Position numbers and translations under genes: made by a program. The notes under the pieces were generated by a model that searched no databases, was not told where the DNA came from, and was given only the letters and a program-made list of their open reading frames with translations. Below are positions 11,051 to 23,492 of a DNA stretch of 64,000 nt, piece by piece (position 1 is the stretch's first letter; each line of letters starts with the position of its first letter). The DNA lies in NCBI GenBank assembly GCA_030435675.1, contig CM059625.1, positions 5,456,001 through 5,520,000 on the forward strand, given 5' to 3'. The stretch is from Steinernema hermaphroditum (Eukaryota; Nematoda; Chromadorea; Rhabditida; Steinernematidae).

Positions 11051-14000
11051 CTACTCGTTTTCCGAATCTTCATCGTCGTTTGATTTATCGGCTGGTGCCG
11101 TTTCTGCCATTTCTACATCTTCAACCTCGTCTTCGTGTTTCTCAAGGGAGAGCATCATGTTACGGAACTGAACAAAGCCGTCAATTACATTACGAACAGA
11201 CACTTACATAGACCATCCGATGTGCAATGCGAATATGACCCGATACAGTATCCCGTTCTTGCATAACCTGTGGTTGTAACTCTTCGATAACGCCTTCCGG
11301 ATAAAAAGTTGCGCAATTCTTTCGCGTCAAAGCTTTGTCATACACCTTCGCATGATCGGTCGGCAGGTACTCATGAACTCGACTATAAGCATATGACAAC
11401 GAGTAATTCCATTCAGAAACCAGCAAATATTACCTATCATTGAAGCCATACAGTTTCATCAAGAATGATTTCAGATAGAGTAGCAGGAAGCAAGCCTGGC
11501 TACTCTGTACACATTCGAAGAGCCTGGTTTTATCGTCGGGTAGGCGTCCTAAATTATAAAACTGTTTAGTATCTAGAAAAATGCTTCTTACGGTAAATAA
11601 CATCAGCTACGAATAAATCATCATCAGGAACATTGGGATCTTGAGGTGACAAAATAGTCTTGAAGTCGCTAATTACTCGTGGTCCGCACATTGTGATAAT
11701 TGCATCGGCTTGGTGGATAACATAAAGAGGCTCATTAAGTACCTGATATGGGAATAACGCCAGATTGTCCGCTACATAAAGCAATTCCGAAACACTCAGT
11801 CTCTAAAAGACACACTTTAGTCCTTGTGAATACTCTTAAAATCCCGCACCTCTTTGTTATCATCTTGGAACAACCGCAATATCATTGACAGAAAACTTCT
11901 GCGTTGTTGCCTGTTTGAACGTAGGATAGTATACAGGCAGCTCAGAGTAGCTTGACAGTCGTTGGCATACTTTGGTAGACCATTCGGTGCCATCGTAATC
12001 TTCCGGTCTGTAAGGGTCCTTATAAGAATTGATAATGACGAATATTGCTACTACCGTGAACTTCATGAGGAGTACAACGGAAGCCTCGAATTGTAATACC
12101 AACAGAGTTGATAACGGACTGGAGACGGAACGACTGACGTATTCCACCGATTGACCGACTCTACAAGTTGTTGATACATAAAAGTGCTCAAATACATTAC
12201 TACTTACAGCAACCATCGTAGGGTATTTTAAATCAATATCTTTTAAAATCCCTTCCATTTTAATCTGGACTAAAGATTTCTCATCCGTCGTAATAGCAAT
12301 TAATGTTGGTATAGATGAGCCAGGCGTGACAAGGCCCTGACCAAGTGTCATAAACACTACTTTCGAAGCTGCTTGTCGCACTTGTGTGCTAGCACTGAAT
12401 ACGGCGTTCAAGACAGCGTTCCAATAAATCTGAATAATAGTTGACGCCCGGCCAGAAAATGCCAGCTCCATATCCTTCAGGTCTTGCGTATCCTTCACCT
12501 TATTCCCTAGAACAAAAAAAAATACAAGATCACAGATATGGACAAGACTTACACTGAGCATTCATTCGGATTGACTTTTCTTCCTCAATTTCTAAGAACA
12601 ATTCCAGATTTTGCAAGGTTTGAATTTTAAGTTCCAAATAACTCTGTTCTTCCATGCGCAGCAGTACCATATACATGTTCTTCATCTCATCTCGTTCCAA
12701 GTAATCAGAATGTTCTGCAGTGAAATTGCCAATTGCGTCCAGAGCGGTTTTGCGTATTTTAGCGTCTCTAGCCCGGGAAAAGAATATGAGCATGTTAAAG
12801 ACACTGCTAAGAAATGGCTTTTCCTTTTCGGGATTTAGTTGGTATTTCACAGGAGCTGACTGCTTGAAATTTGACTCAAAGATGGTAGCGCATAAAGCTT
12901 CGCGTGAATTGGGCGTTTCCATCGACAGGTCATCCACGTCAAAAAAACGTGACAGCAAGCCAACAGTATACAAATACCTAAAAGGAGAACAACAGGGATG
13001 AACAAAGTTAACTCAATTGCTAAGTACCTTTTAACAACGGGATATACACGTTCAGGAATTGCATACTGAGTGGTTTCTGAACGGACTACTGCTGTATTTA
13101 GCCACTCTGAACGTTTATGTTAATTTAGTCAGATGAAGAGTCATCAGCTTACTCAGATCAATTAAGAACAGATCCAGAATGGTGGGTTTTACTCTTCTAA
13201 AGCGGTTGTACAGCACCGATGAGCACTTAACTGCTGAGCGAATTATAGCCATGCCGGAATTTTTGACCAACTCAGCTAGCTGCTTATCAAGGTTATGTAA
13301 AAATGAATCGCTAGGATGATCTAAGAGTGGTACAACGTTTTCCATCATGGAAACCATCTGAACAACATGATATGACCAGAATATAAGCAGTTGAACAGTT
13401 ACCTGTTGAACAATTGTTAAGTCAAAGTTACTACCCGTTGCTACAGACAGATATGGTTGCAAAATTTCGACGTATTTCGCTAGATATTTGGGACAGGCTT
13501 TGCTAAATAAGAAAAGGCATCGGACTGAAGCAGCCAGATTTGCTTGGCTCTTGTGGTGACGGAGACCAGCTTCAACGTGCACCTCACCCCCGGCTATTGC
13601 TTCTTTTTCTTCTGAAAAGGTCAACTTGTTAACTGATAAGATTTAGCAAAAATATGAAACCTTTTCCCACGACTTCGTCGAGATTGAGAATGTTATTCAC
13701 CAATGTATCGATAATTTGTTTTGCTGCTGTTTTTGCATTGCGGTCATCCGATTTGAAAGCCGCGGAGAACAGAATGTCGAAATTCTCCATGAAGTTGGCT
13801 CGATTACAAATCTCCACTACTTCGCACAATGTTGATAGCTCAAACATTATTTCAGTTAAAGAATAATTGTAGACCAATGTACCTTCTGCTGAAGTAGATC
13901 TGAATCTTGATCGCGATGTGGAGTGAACCAGAAAGTTTGCAGTGACTCGAGAGCCAACTTCTTTACGCTATCCTCGTCGCCGATTCTGCGCATAATCTGA

Positions 14001-17000
14001 CATAGCATCTCCGGCACACGTTCAAAGCTTGGATCTCGTTCACATAGTTCGCGTAGAGTGCGAATAACGCGTTTCCTAACCGCAACTCCGGTGTCCTAAA
14101 AATTTGTGCAATGAAATTAATTAAAAAATCTTATTTAGACGTACGCGAATACGCTCTACTATGATCCGATAGTACTTGGGGAAAAGCTCGGGGTGCTGAA
14201 CAAGATATTTTCCAATCAATTCAATCGTCGCTTCGCGCACGGCTGAGTTTGGATCTAGAGTCCGCGATTTCACGGCCTCATGAACTTCAGGCTATAAGTA
14301 GTACGTGTTTAAATGGACCACTAAAGAGAACACTTACAATCAACAAAACTTCCGAATCAACTTCGATGATCTGTGTCAGACAACGTGTAGCTTTTGTTCG
14401 GAGACCAACAGCTGTTTCATTGCGGATACCGTACAAAATATGCTTGAGATAACTTGAAAAGGCTTGCGAAAATTCCCTACGAGCAGCAAGGTACTTGACC
14501 ACCCACTGAGCATCACTGTCGATCATTACATTGCCGGTTCTTTGAACATGGTGCGCTCGTTTCTTGAGATGCTTTCGATCGACGAGTTTTATTAGGAAAT
14601 TCTTCATCGCATTTCCCTTTTCCGTTAGTTTACTGAGTTTCTTGTCCAATTTTTTCAAGTCTCGTTCATTATGAAGATCCTTAGCGGCTATTCTATTGCG
14701 CTTCCGAGCCGAATCGAGATCTTCTGTGGTTTCATTGTACCATTCTCCCGCATAGTAATTCATGGCATACTAAAGTAACAGTTCAAATGTGAAGCGCTAA
14801 GACATACTTACATCAATAGTGAGATCATCTAGGCCCTTCTTGTCGATTAAATAGTCTATGATTGCCTGCTCCAACGTGCGCATCTTCTCATTCGCCGACA
14901 TCTAAAACACTCTCGTACAATCGTTAACCTGAAGTACTGGGAAAACCTGGGAGATATCTACATCCGCAACATCTTCAGGTGGATCTTCTAGGTCGTCGTA
15001 TACAATTGCTTTGATCACTGTATTCATTCTCTCATCATTTTGAAGCTGTGCGTTCATTGTACGGTCCCTACGTAAACGAGCGGTGATAGTTCCCAAATAA
15101 TCCAAACAGGCAACGCGGAGAGACATCTCGTTAGTTTTAGCTCTATAGAACTTAACTAAAAGATTTCCTAGCTGCAACATCACAATTTCCGCTGCGGGAA
15201 ATTCAGGCTTATACAAAGCGGCCAGTAAATCATGTAAGAAGTTGTCAAACAGCTTTCGGTAGTCTTCATCAGCTTTTGCTGTGCACCTAGAAAATGCCAC
15301 AATTATAACTCTCACAAAGTGCAGAGCTATGTACTTTGACAGAAATCCATTAATGAAGAAATTGATCATCTTTTCAGCTTGTGCGAACGAATCCTTTACA
15401 ATTCCATCATTGACGGAGGAAAATTCAAGTAATTCTTCGTCTTCGTCGTCAACAGTCGTTTTTCTCCTTTTGGGCACCTTAACGAATTACGAACAGGTAA
15501 CTGAAGACACACATTATATTAACAACCTTGATAGCTGACTGGATAAGCTGCAAAAACAGGACCGTCACATTGCCTGCCCATTCCTCAGAATTCATGCGAT
15601 AACAATTTCTAGAGTTTCTCGTAAGTGGTAGACGGTGCAAAGAGTTGAGTAGTTCGTGAAGAATCGACGTGCGGTGATCAGGATATTGTGAAAACACTGC
15701 AGTCAGAACTTTGATAGATTGAATTTGCAGTTCGCCGATGTTTTCAACGAAGAAGACTGGAGTGCAAGCGGAGATGAGATGGATAACGGTGGACTCTCCC
15801 ACACCCTCGAATTTCACCTAAATTAAGTAGTTTAAAAATACAAATGAGAGGTAAAAACTAACCAGTTCCGCGAAACATCCCAACATTTCACAGAGACGAG
15901 CGTATACTGTTTTAGCAACACCATGACGAGAATCGGACATCATCCTACTTTTCTTCACTTCTCTCTTCTTGGTAGATGTTGCTGCAGCTACATCATTCAT
16001 GGGAATGATTATGTTCAAAACCAGATGTTTTGACAGCTGCACAGAACGATCGATGGTATCCTCAATAAAGACTTGCTTGGGCATCTTAGGCGAAGTTAAA
16101 ACGAGAAGCACGATGCAAGCAGCATCCGCGGTTCGCAAAACTTTCTCATTGAACAACTCTCTGTACGCCTCTTCAGAGTCATCCTCTATGCCCTTAAATT
16201 TCTACGATTATGAAAGGAAAAATTATTCGCATATTACCTCGACAGGAATATACATTGCTTGCGATCCGTCTGCGTTAATAACTTCCCGCATATTTCTTTC
16301 CAAAATCGTTAACAGCTTAACAAGACGATCAGGCAAAATTTTATGAATACTCTTCCATGACTTGAGTTTCTGCGACTCAAGTCGAAGCATTTCTAAAGTA
16401 GACCGGTCAAGAAGGAGTTCCTGTGGAATTTCAGCCTCTTCGTCAACTAAAGGCACCTGTATAGAAAAAATACATTACGATTAAATTACGCTCAATTGAT
16501 GTTTCGATGTCTTCGATGTTATCCAATATCGTATCAATAATTGAGTCAAAACGCTGAAGCGAATCCTTTTGGGCCATAACTGAAAAAAGACATAGAAAAG
16601 AAACTGCCCAATGATCATACGGTCAGTATTCCATGCGTCACTATTTGAATCCAATTGTCGTTGACGCATCTTTTCCGCCTTCCGACGCTGCCTCTCACGC
16701 CATTCGGCATTTCTCTGCTCCACAACTGGAATGGAAAAGCATTCTATTAGGTACGGAATGAAAAGGGCTGCCATACCTTCAGTTGGTGTACTCTCCCTTT
16801 CAAATAGTCGCTCTTCAATCTCCTCGTCATGAGCACGTTTTCTGCCTTTCTTGTTCGCACGTTCGAAAAATTTGGCTTTACTTTCACCGCTTTCTTTTTC
16901 CTTTTCCTTCATAGCTTCCTCTTGAGCCACATTTTGTGCGACAAGTTCAATCTCCATCTAACAACACTAATATACGACAGACTGATATGCAAACGGTGCT

Positions 17001-19137
17001 TACCTTTTCTTGTTGCTCTTCGCTATACGTCTTCACCCTTTGCCGACGTCTCCTGTCGCCTGCAGGGTCGAAATACCCCGTTAGCGAATCAAACAATGAT
17101 TCCAACATGTCTTTCTTACGACGGTTCTGTTGCGCTTTCGGCTGTTTTCCAACAGAAACGATTTGCTTTCTGAGCTGCGACTGATCCCTACTCGTCGAAG
17201 GAGCATCAGTTATTACACTGGCTGGAACCGACTGACAAGCCGATGTAGAAGGTTGTGGTTCACATACTACAGGTGCAGCCGGTGCCGCTGTAATAGCTGG
17301 AGTTATCTTTTCTTGAACTTTAGGCAACTCCGCATAGCTACCAAGTTCCATCTTTTCCACCTATATAGAAGAATGAATATAGGCAAAAGGTGTGTTCATT
17401 CATTACCTGATCATCGGCGAGTGCAGTTGAAGCAATGTCTTCAAAGTCCAAACCAGGAGCCGATTCGATTGTAAAATTGTCGATATTGAAGTCGTTCACT
17501 TGGCGAACGAGATCGGGGATATAATCCTCCGCAGAGAATTCTTCTTGCTCAATGCTTTTCATTTCACTGAAAAAAATGCACGTTTATGGAATCACCGCGG
17601 CCAACGTACATGTCACCAATTTCTGGAGTTACATCCAAGAGAGCATTTGAAATTTCGTTCAGCAGATTTTTGTCCACTTTTGCTAACAGCGCTTCTAAAC
17701 TATTTTCACCGAAATTCATAACCGGTAACATAAATGACGAGCGCATGTCTTCTTCGGGAAATGGAAGATGATGACCAACTAAATTATATAGATCATTCTC
17801 GTACGATGAAACCACAATTACGCTTTGTGAGTGGGTGAATACTAGCAAAATGAAACGGCTCCGGGAACTGCGAAAGCTTGTACGCCAGCTCTTTTGAAGC
17901 TTCTTCGAGTTCCTGTTGTTTACGCTTCATCTCCTGCTCAACGCGTGCTCGTTCCTCCAGCTCACGTTTGCGCTTTTCATCGAGAAGACGTTGTTCTTCT
18001 AGTCGCTGGCGCTCCTCAGCTTCCAAGCGCTTCTGTTTCATTTGCGCCCTGAAGGCTTCCTCGCGCTGCTGCCGACGCTGAAGTTCTTTCTGAAGAGTAG
18101 TGAAATTAGTAATGAAAATGACTTAATATGCACTCCCACCTGAAGTTTCATTTCTTCTTTTTGTTTCTGCTCCATTCTCAAAACAGCTGCTTCCATCTCG
18201 GCTTGCTGTCGTTGACGCTCTTCCTGACGCTTTCTCTCTTCTTCAGCAACAATACGCATTTGTTCAGCCTCGGCTATCCGAAGCATTTCTTGTTGCTGAG
18301 CACGAGCAGCAAGTGCTGCTTCTGCTTGTTGCTGTTGTCTTCTGAGCAGTTCGGCTTGTTGCTGCTGTAATTGCTGCTGAGGATGATGAAGTTGCTGCTG
18401 CTAAAATAAATAACTGAGGAATGAAATGAAAACATACAACCCCAAAATCCATCGCGCAACAGAAACTATCGCCGTGCGTGGAGTGAAAAACCATACGAGA
18501 CAAGTCCCCTCCATAAAAGCGAAGGTTAAATTGAGTTTGCAGGTTTAAGGCCTTTCTTTGAGGCCTTAAAGGCCCCCTTGCTGCTAAAGGATCACGAACC
18601 TCCAGTTGATGTTGTAAAAATTGTTGGGAATGATTTAAGTTCAATTGATCTTGGCGGTTTTGCATCTGCATATGAGGCTGAAGATGCTGCTGGGTTTGCT
18701 GTTGAAGCGGATGAGTTTGATGATGTTGTTGCTGCAACTGCTGCTGGTGCAACTGCTGCTGTAATTGTAACGCTGTTGCCGCGTGAAAGAGTGGAGGCTG
18801 TTGGAAGGTGTTCATATCCATGTGCTGAGAAACTATCTAAACGTTTGGGACATAGACAGGGAGGCTTTCGAAGTTCAACCTGAGGATTCGAATACAGAGC
18901 TTGAACTTGATCGATGTTATTCATGTACTGCTGGTGGAGCAGACTGTTATACTGTTGCTGCTGAAACATGCTGGTTTGTTGGGCGTTGATATTCAATGGC
19001 ATCGGGCAATTCTGCGACGCGCCGGCCCCTGTAGAAAGACCCTAAAAGCGTGGAATAATTGGCGTGTACACGTATGTACTAGCGTATACCTCAAAGTTAC
19101 CGAGGTTTCCCATCAGCCTGCGCTGCTGATCATCCAT
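11051..19137 (-). CDS. scc-2: cohesin loader SCC-2 / Nipped-B / NIPBL
   Basis: Subunit of the SCC2-SCC4 complex that loads cohesin onto chromatin. The gene has over 20 short exons on the minus strand. The first encodes MDDQQRRLMGNLGNFE (start 19137) and the last ends with the acidic tail DKSNDDEDSENE. Residues encoded between about 19000 and 18100 form a long Gln-rich region (runs of LQQQLHQQQ) followed by a Glu/Arg/Gln coiled coil, matching the prion-like worm protein once named PQN-85. Then come an LFDSLTGYFDPAGDRRRR element and a bipartite basic stretch. The C-terminal two thirds is a HEAT-repeat hook: DLHNERDLKKLDKKL, GLRTKATRCLTQIIEVDSEVLL and the flanking helices are typical of SCC2. 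Several exon edges were inferred from the conserved frame, so small details may be wrong. One intron (about 18410-18595) leaves misleading open frames. Confidence 0.92.
18110..19000 (-). repeat. Gln-rich low-complexity coding region of scc-2
   Basis: CAG/CAA-rich exons encode repeated Q and QQ-H/L patterns (for example QQQLHQQQLQQQHHQ) and then an E/R/Q-rich helix. The reverse strand shows spurious open frames rich in Leu, Ala or Cys. Confidence 0.85.
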
Positions 19138-21045
19138 GCTGGAGATCACTTAAGTTCAGCGACAATGCAAGGGGAATTTCGGTATTTGAGCAGAATTGGG
19201 GCGGTGTCGGAGCCCTGCTGAAATGGAGGAAGATAATAATACAGCACTCGCACAGCAAATGGTACAAAGAACGATAGAAACACCGTTCACACATGGTAGC
19301 AGATCGTTTCGCGGTAATTTCGTGAAAGACGAACGCATGAACAATTCGCGCGCGGAAAATGCCACACACAGGGTGATATGACGATGAACGAGAAGCGGAG
19401 GGAGACCACCCACGTTACATCCAGCATAGAACTTGTTCACGGTAATCTGCTCAGTGTTCTCGCCAATGGTCACAAATGTAGAACCTGTCGTTGAGCACAT
19501 GATTGCTGTAGGGTTTTTGTATGTATTTATCTTGTACGCATTCCAATTGACTATTTCCAGGAAACTATGCGTGGCTGGGTCGCGATGCATCAAAACTGCG
19601 ATGTGTATTGCAGTATGACTCTATGGTGTTTATGATGAGTGGGATCCAAAACCTTATATATAGACATTTTTCGAGTACTTGTAACTTTAATCTTAGTCGT
19701 ATGCTGTCAATATTGCCAAAAATTGAGCTTCTAAACTAAAAGATGTTGCGTAATTAATGCATTGAGAATTTGAATTGCACACTTTTGTATCTTATTCGTG
19801 TTTGGCGTAGGAGGATGACGTCGCACGTTTTATGCAACAAAGTGCACATGTCCCATGTCTAGTAGCCAGACAGATAGACAGGCAATAAAAATGGAGGCAG
19901 ACGTCCGCCCTCACGAGCATTTGGTTATTTTAACCTGGCGTTGGTGGGACGAGAGGTGGTGTCTCTCGTCTAATGTGGGTTGCTGCAACGTTATTTGCTG
20001 TAGAAAGATGACGAGTTACTGTCTTGCTCAATCGAAAGGTAATTCTCGCACGCTTTATGCAACAAAGTGCAAACGCCCCATGCCTCGTTCATAGCTAAAC
20101 AGATAGACACAAACAATAAAAGTGGAGACAGACGTCTGCCCTCACTCACGAACATTAGGTTATTTTAATCTGATGGTGCTAGGATGAGAGGTGGTATCGG
20201 TAGATTTGTCTCATTTCTATGTGGGTTGTTTACAACATTTAGCTTGGTGTCGATTTTCGAAGAAGTACGTTTATTGCGGCGTCCACTCAGAAACAGAAAA
20301 ATCATGTCCGTTCGGAAAGAGCACGCGCGTGTGCTACCCGCTGTCGTAAATTGGCGGCACTCCAGCCAATCGAACCACGTTGTGCTGGCACGAAGCAATG
20401 GTGGCGCCGTCCATTCGCCTTTCTATTGTGAATTTGTCAGGTTGTTTGTTTTCCTTAGTGCTGATTCGATGATTGTAGTCAGTGCTATATATAAGGTCCA
20501 AAAGATGTCTTTCATTTGTTGTACTCCTCACAGACAGACAGTTGTGTCGCTGCTGTTCTCTGCTATCAAACTTTTGTTTCTATTTAAACTTTTTAAACTA
20601 TTTTTTGCGTAGTGTTTGATTTGTTGTTTGAAATATGATAATGGATGTCTTCAGACGTAATTGTTTTTGCAGGTGTGACTGGCGTGGAACAAAGAACGCG
20701 AAGAAAGTGGTTTTGACGTTTGATATCGCGTCTTCGAGAGCGAGAAGAGATAGTGTAGTCTATGTATGTTTTTGGACCGCGCGTGGGAGATAGTGCTGCC
20801 AACCTTTACGCTCCTCTTTATTTGAGCATTTATTGTATGGCGTGATTAAGACCACAATGATTGTCGTGATATGGATCATTCGATGTTTGCATGCTGTGGC
20901 AACACTTTATAACTGAAACCACGCTCTTCTAGTTTTGCCACTATGTGCTTCGAGTCGGTCATTTATGCTTTAATGTACGACGTGTCAGATGTATCGTGGT
21001 CGCTTATGATGTATTTACCTTATGCGGTGTTTTCAGAACTTAATC
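19138..21045. other. intergenic between scc-2 and misc-1, with a direct repeat
   Basis: Divergent promoter space of about 1.9 kb. A 145-codon frame at 19156-19593 (-) has no recognised motif and lies directly upstream of scc-2. The only clear structure is a direct repeat near 19.8-20.2 kb, listed separately. Confidence 0.5.
19820..20195 (+). repeat. direct repeat, two ~145-bp copies
   Basis: Copy 1 at 19820-19960 and copy 2 at 20045-20195 share tcgcacg-tttatgcaacaaagtgc, acagatagaca, caataaaa-tgga, cagacgt-cgccctcac, and agaggtggt, with scattered substitutions. Start-to-start spacing is about 225 bases. No reading frame is conserved between the copies. Confidence 0.85.
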
Positions 21046-22122
21046 ATGTCTGAGAAAAAGGCTCATATCCCGAATTATGTGAAGTTTGCTTTTGGAGGTT
21101 TATCAGGGTAACTGCTATCGGAATTTTTACATCCAGGCTAATAGTTAACTAATTATAGCATGGGTGCCACTTTATTCGTTCAACCACTCGATTTGGTAAA
21201 GAATCGTATGCAGCTATCTGGTACTACAGGAAAGAAGGAATATCGCTCAAGTTTTCACGCTCTCTCCTCTATCATCAAGAATGAAGGATTCTTTTCGATT
21301 TATAATGGTCTCTCTGCTGGATTAGCCCGCCAAGCTTCGTACACAACGACTCGTCTGGGAATTTATACCTGGCTATTTGAAATGATGTCAGAGTAAGCTG
21401 TGTATTTTGATTGTCTATATGTTTTGTAATCTTGATCTTTTCTTTAGAAAAGACAAAGCACCGTCATTTGCTGTTAAAGCTTCGCTGGGTATGGTAGCTG
21501 GAGGTGTTGGATCATTTGTCGGTACCCCTGCTGAGGTTGCGTTGATTCGTATGACAAGTGACGGCCGCTTGCCACCTGAACAACGCCGAAACTACAAGAA
21601 CATCTTTGATGCACTGTTTCGTATTGTCCGTGAAGAGAAGCTTGTTACTCTGTGGAGAGGTTGTGGCCCTACGATTGCAAGAGCGATGGTGGTCAATGCC
21701 GCTCAATTGGCCACATACTCGCAAGCAAAGGAGCGTATTTTAGCCACTGGCTATGTTCACGACGGCATTTTCTGTCACTTTATTGCTTCAATGATTAGTG
21801 GCTTAGCTACCACTATTGCTTCCATGCCTGTTGATATTGCTAAGACAAGGTATATTGCCAAAAATTGAGCGACTGTCAATTATTGTTTTTTTTTAGAATT
21901 CAGAGCATGAGGGTCATCGATGGAAAGCCGGAATACAAGAATGCCTTCGATGTGCTTCAGAAGGTGATCCGCAACGAAGGAGTCTTTGCTCTTTGGAAAG
22001 GTTTCACTCCTTACTACATGCGCTTGGGACCTCATACCGTTATAACCTTCATCATTCTCGAGCAGATGAATAGCGCCTACTACCGATACGTTCTCGGCGT
22101 TGAAGGCGGACATGCGCTTTGA
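21046..22122 (+). CDS. misc-1: mitochondrial 2-oxoglutarate/malate carrier (SLC25A11 type)
   Basis: Inner-membrane carrier exchanging 2-oxoglutarate for malate. Four exons splice in phase: 21046-21107, 21159-21392, 21448-21849 and 21897-22122. Three mitochondrial carrier repeats are visible, with signature motifs QPLDLVKNRMQ, TPAEVALIRM and MPVDIAKTRIQ. Each is followed by a Y/F-x-G segment such as FSIYNGLSAGLARQ, TLWRGCGPTIARAM and ALWKGFTPYYMRLGP. The contact residues and the GVGSFVGTPAEVALIRM stretch are those of the oxoglutarate carrier subfamily. The protein is about 307 residues, the normal length. A TTTTCAG acceptor ends nine bases upstream of the start, consistent with trans-splicing. 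It is the first of three co-directional genes with gaps of about 340-390 bases, a spacing compatible with a nematode operon. C. elegans MISC-1 also affects mitochondrial shape and apoptosis. Confidence 0.95.
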
Positions 22123-22515
22123 GCAGTGGGACCTTTGCATAATAATTGTGATGTCTTGATGGTTGTTTCACAATGTAGTAAATCCTTTCTATGACTTTTA
22201 GTGGTCAAGAAGAACGGGAGCAGGTTGGAAGCACGTTTTTCTATGGTATTACCTTTCCAACACTTGTTTTGGAGAACTTCAAGTTGCCGGAGGCGCTGCA
22301 AATGAGGGCTGTAGGGAAAAGTCGTTGCGATATTTGTCGAGGAGAACAGCGCAACAAAGGGAGTACAATGCTCTCGGGCTCTCTTAACATAATCGCCGTG
22401 AATAGAGAGGCGACTTTCGCCTCCTCAGAGCTTTGAAGTGACACTGACCGTAGCTGGATTTTCGCTTCTTTCCCTTAAAGTGTTCCTCAGAAATCTTCTT
22501 GTCATATTTGGTGAC
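22123..22515 (+). other. intercistronic gap
   Basis: The 3' UTR of misc-1 and the leader of the next gene. A GTGTTCCTCAG acceptor about 30 bases before the ATG at 22516 could be a trans-splice site. Open frames on the minus strand here are shadows without motifs. Confidence 0.5.
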
Positions 22516-23152
22516 ATGTGCGCGACAGCCTGGACTGTTATGGTTACTCTGTACGGAATAGCGGCAGCCAGTTCCTCGTTTGTAAGTCAATGTGCTTTTG
22601 CTGTTTAACGCGTATTTCAGAACCTAACATCTGCTGGCGAGTCGTCGCCAATCTTTCTTGACGATGACCTCCCTTTTGATAATGCGAATTCCATCGAGCG
22701 TGTTCTCAACCTCTTGTCAGATGAAGATGACATTACTAATGGGACGCAGTTAGCATCTCTAAAAGTGGAACCAGTTGAGCATACGCCAAAGGTGCGCACT
22801 TCAGAAAGCATCCTAACTGAGACACAGGTTTCAGGCCAGACATAACGAGAGTAACGTTGAAAGCATTCCTAAAAGTATTGGCTTTAATGGATCGACGAAG
22901 CTACGTGACGAAGTCGCTGTTAAAAGAGTCACACTTGGTAATGACGATTTAACGCTGAAGCTCATCGATGAAAGCGTCGTCCTCATCATAAACGGCACTA
23001 ACGATAGTGAGCTTTTGGAATATCGAGACGGGGAAGTCGCTCCAAATTCGACTATCCCTCACTTTACCCCTAGCACTCAGACGAATAGGGCTCGATTCCT
23101 TCTACCAACGACCTTCCTGAGCTCACTGATATGTATCTATCATTTCTCCTGA
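22516..23152 (+). CDS. unknown secreted, heavily N-glycosylated protein
   Basis: Unrecognised gene rebuilt from three in-phase exons: 22516-22581, 22621-22791 and 22835-23152 (43-base last intron). It encodes about 184 residues. The first exon is a signal peptide (WTVMVTLYGIAAASSS). The body is acidic (FLDDDLPFDN, LLSDEDDITN) and holds at least seven N-x-S/T sites (NLTS, NGTQ, NESN, NGST, NGTN, NDSE, NSTI). It has no cysteine pattern. The last residues (FLLPTTFLSSLICIYHF) are hydrophobic and could be a GPI-anchor signal or membrane tail. The stop codon overlaps an AATAAA at 23152-23157. It lies between misc-1 and mtrr-1 on the same strand and may be co-transcribed with them. Because the exons are small it is easily missed. 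No function is proposed. Confidence 0.7.
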
Positions 23153-23492
23153 ATAAATTTAGTAAATCGCGCATAAACATCGACCGAGCGTATTTTCCCC
23201 CGAAAAGAGCCATTGTTTTCAGTAGAACACAAACGGACTACCAGTTTACCGCATGCCAAATTTGACAACACAGACGAAAGGGGGCGACTGACAACACAGT
23301 CCACTGATGCTCCGTTCGCAAGAACGCGCACAGTTGTATGCGATCGATCTATCAGATGGCGACGTTTGAACCATAAAGAGTGCATTGGGAATTGACGTAG
23401 CGGAATTCTCCCAGTGAGCTTCGCATAGATCACCTCGCCAATCGCAATCTTTCAGTGTTAATGTAGCATCACATTTCAGTGGAGCGGACAGA
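23153..23492 (+). other. intercistronic gap
   Basis: It contains the poly(A) signal of the upstream gene and a CACATTTCAG acceptor about 13 bases before the mtrr-1 ATG. A 97-codon minus frame at 23140-23433 has no motif support. Confidence 0.5.

Noticed and set aside
18578..18883. + strand frame rich in Ala and Val opposite the Gln-rich exons of scc-2
   Set aside because: Produced by reverse reading of CAG/CAA repeats and an intron.
19156..19593. 145-codon minus frame upstream of scc-2
   Set aside because: It runs into the scc-2 promoter, has no motif and its composition is unremarkable; it could not be joined to scc-2.
23140..23433. 97-codon minus frame between two + genes
   Set aside because: It starts inside the 3' end of the glycoprotein gene and has no supporting signals.
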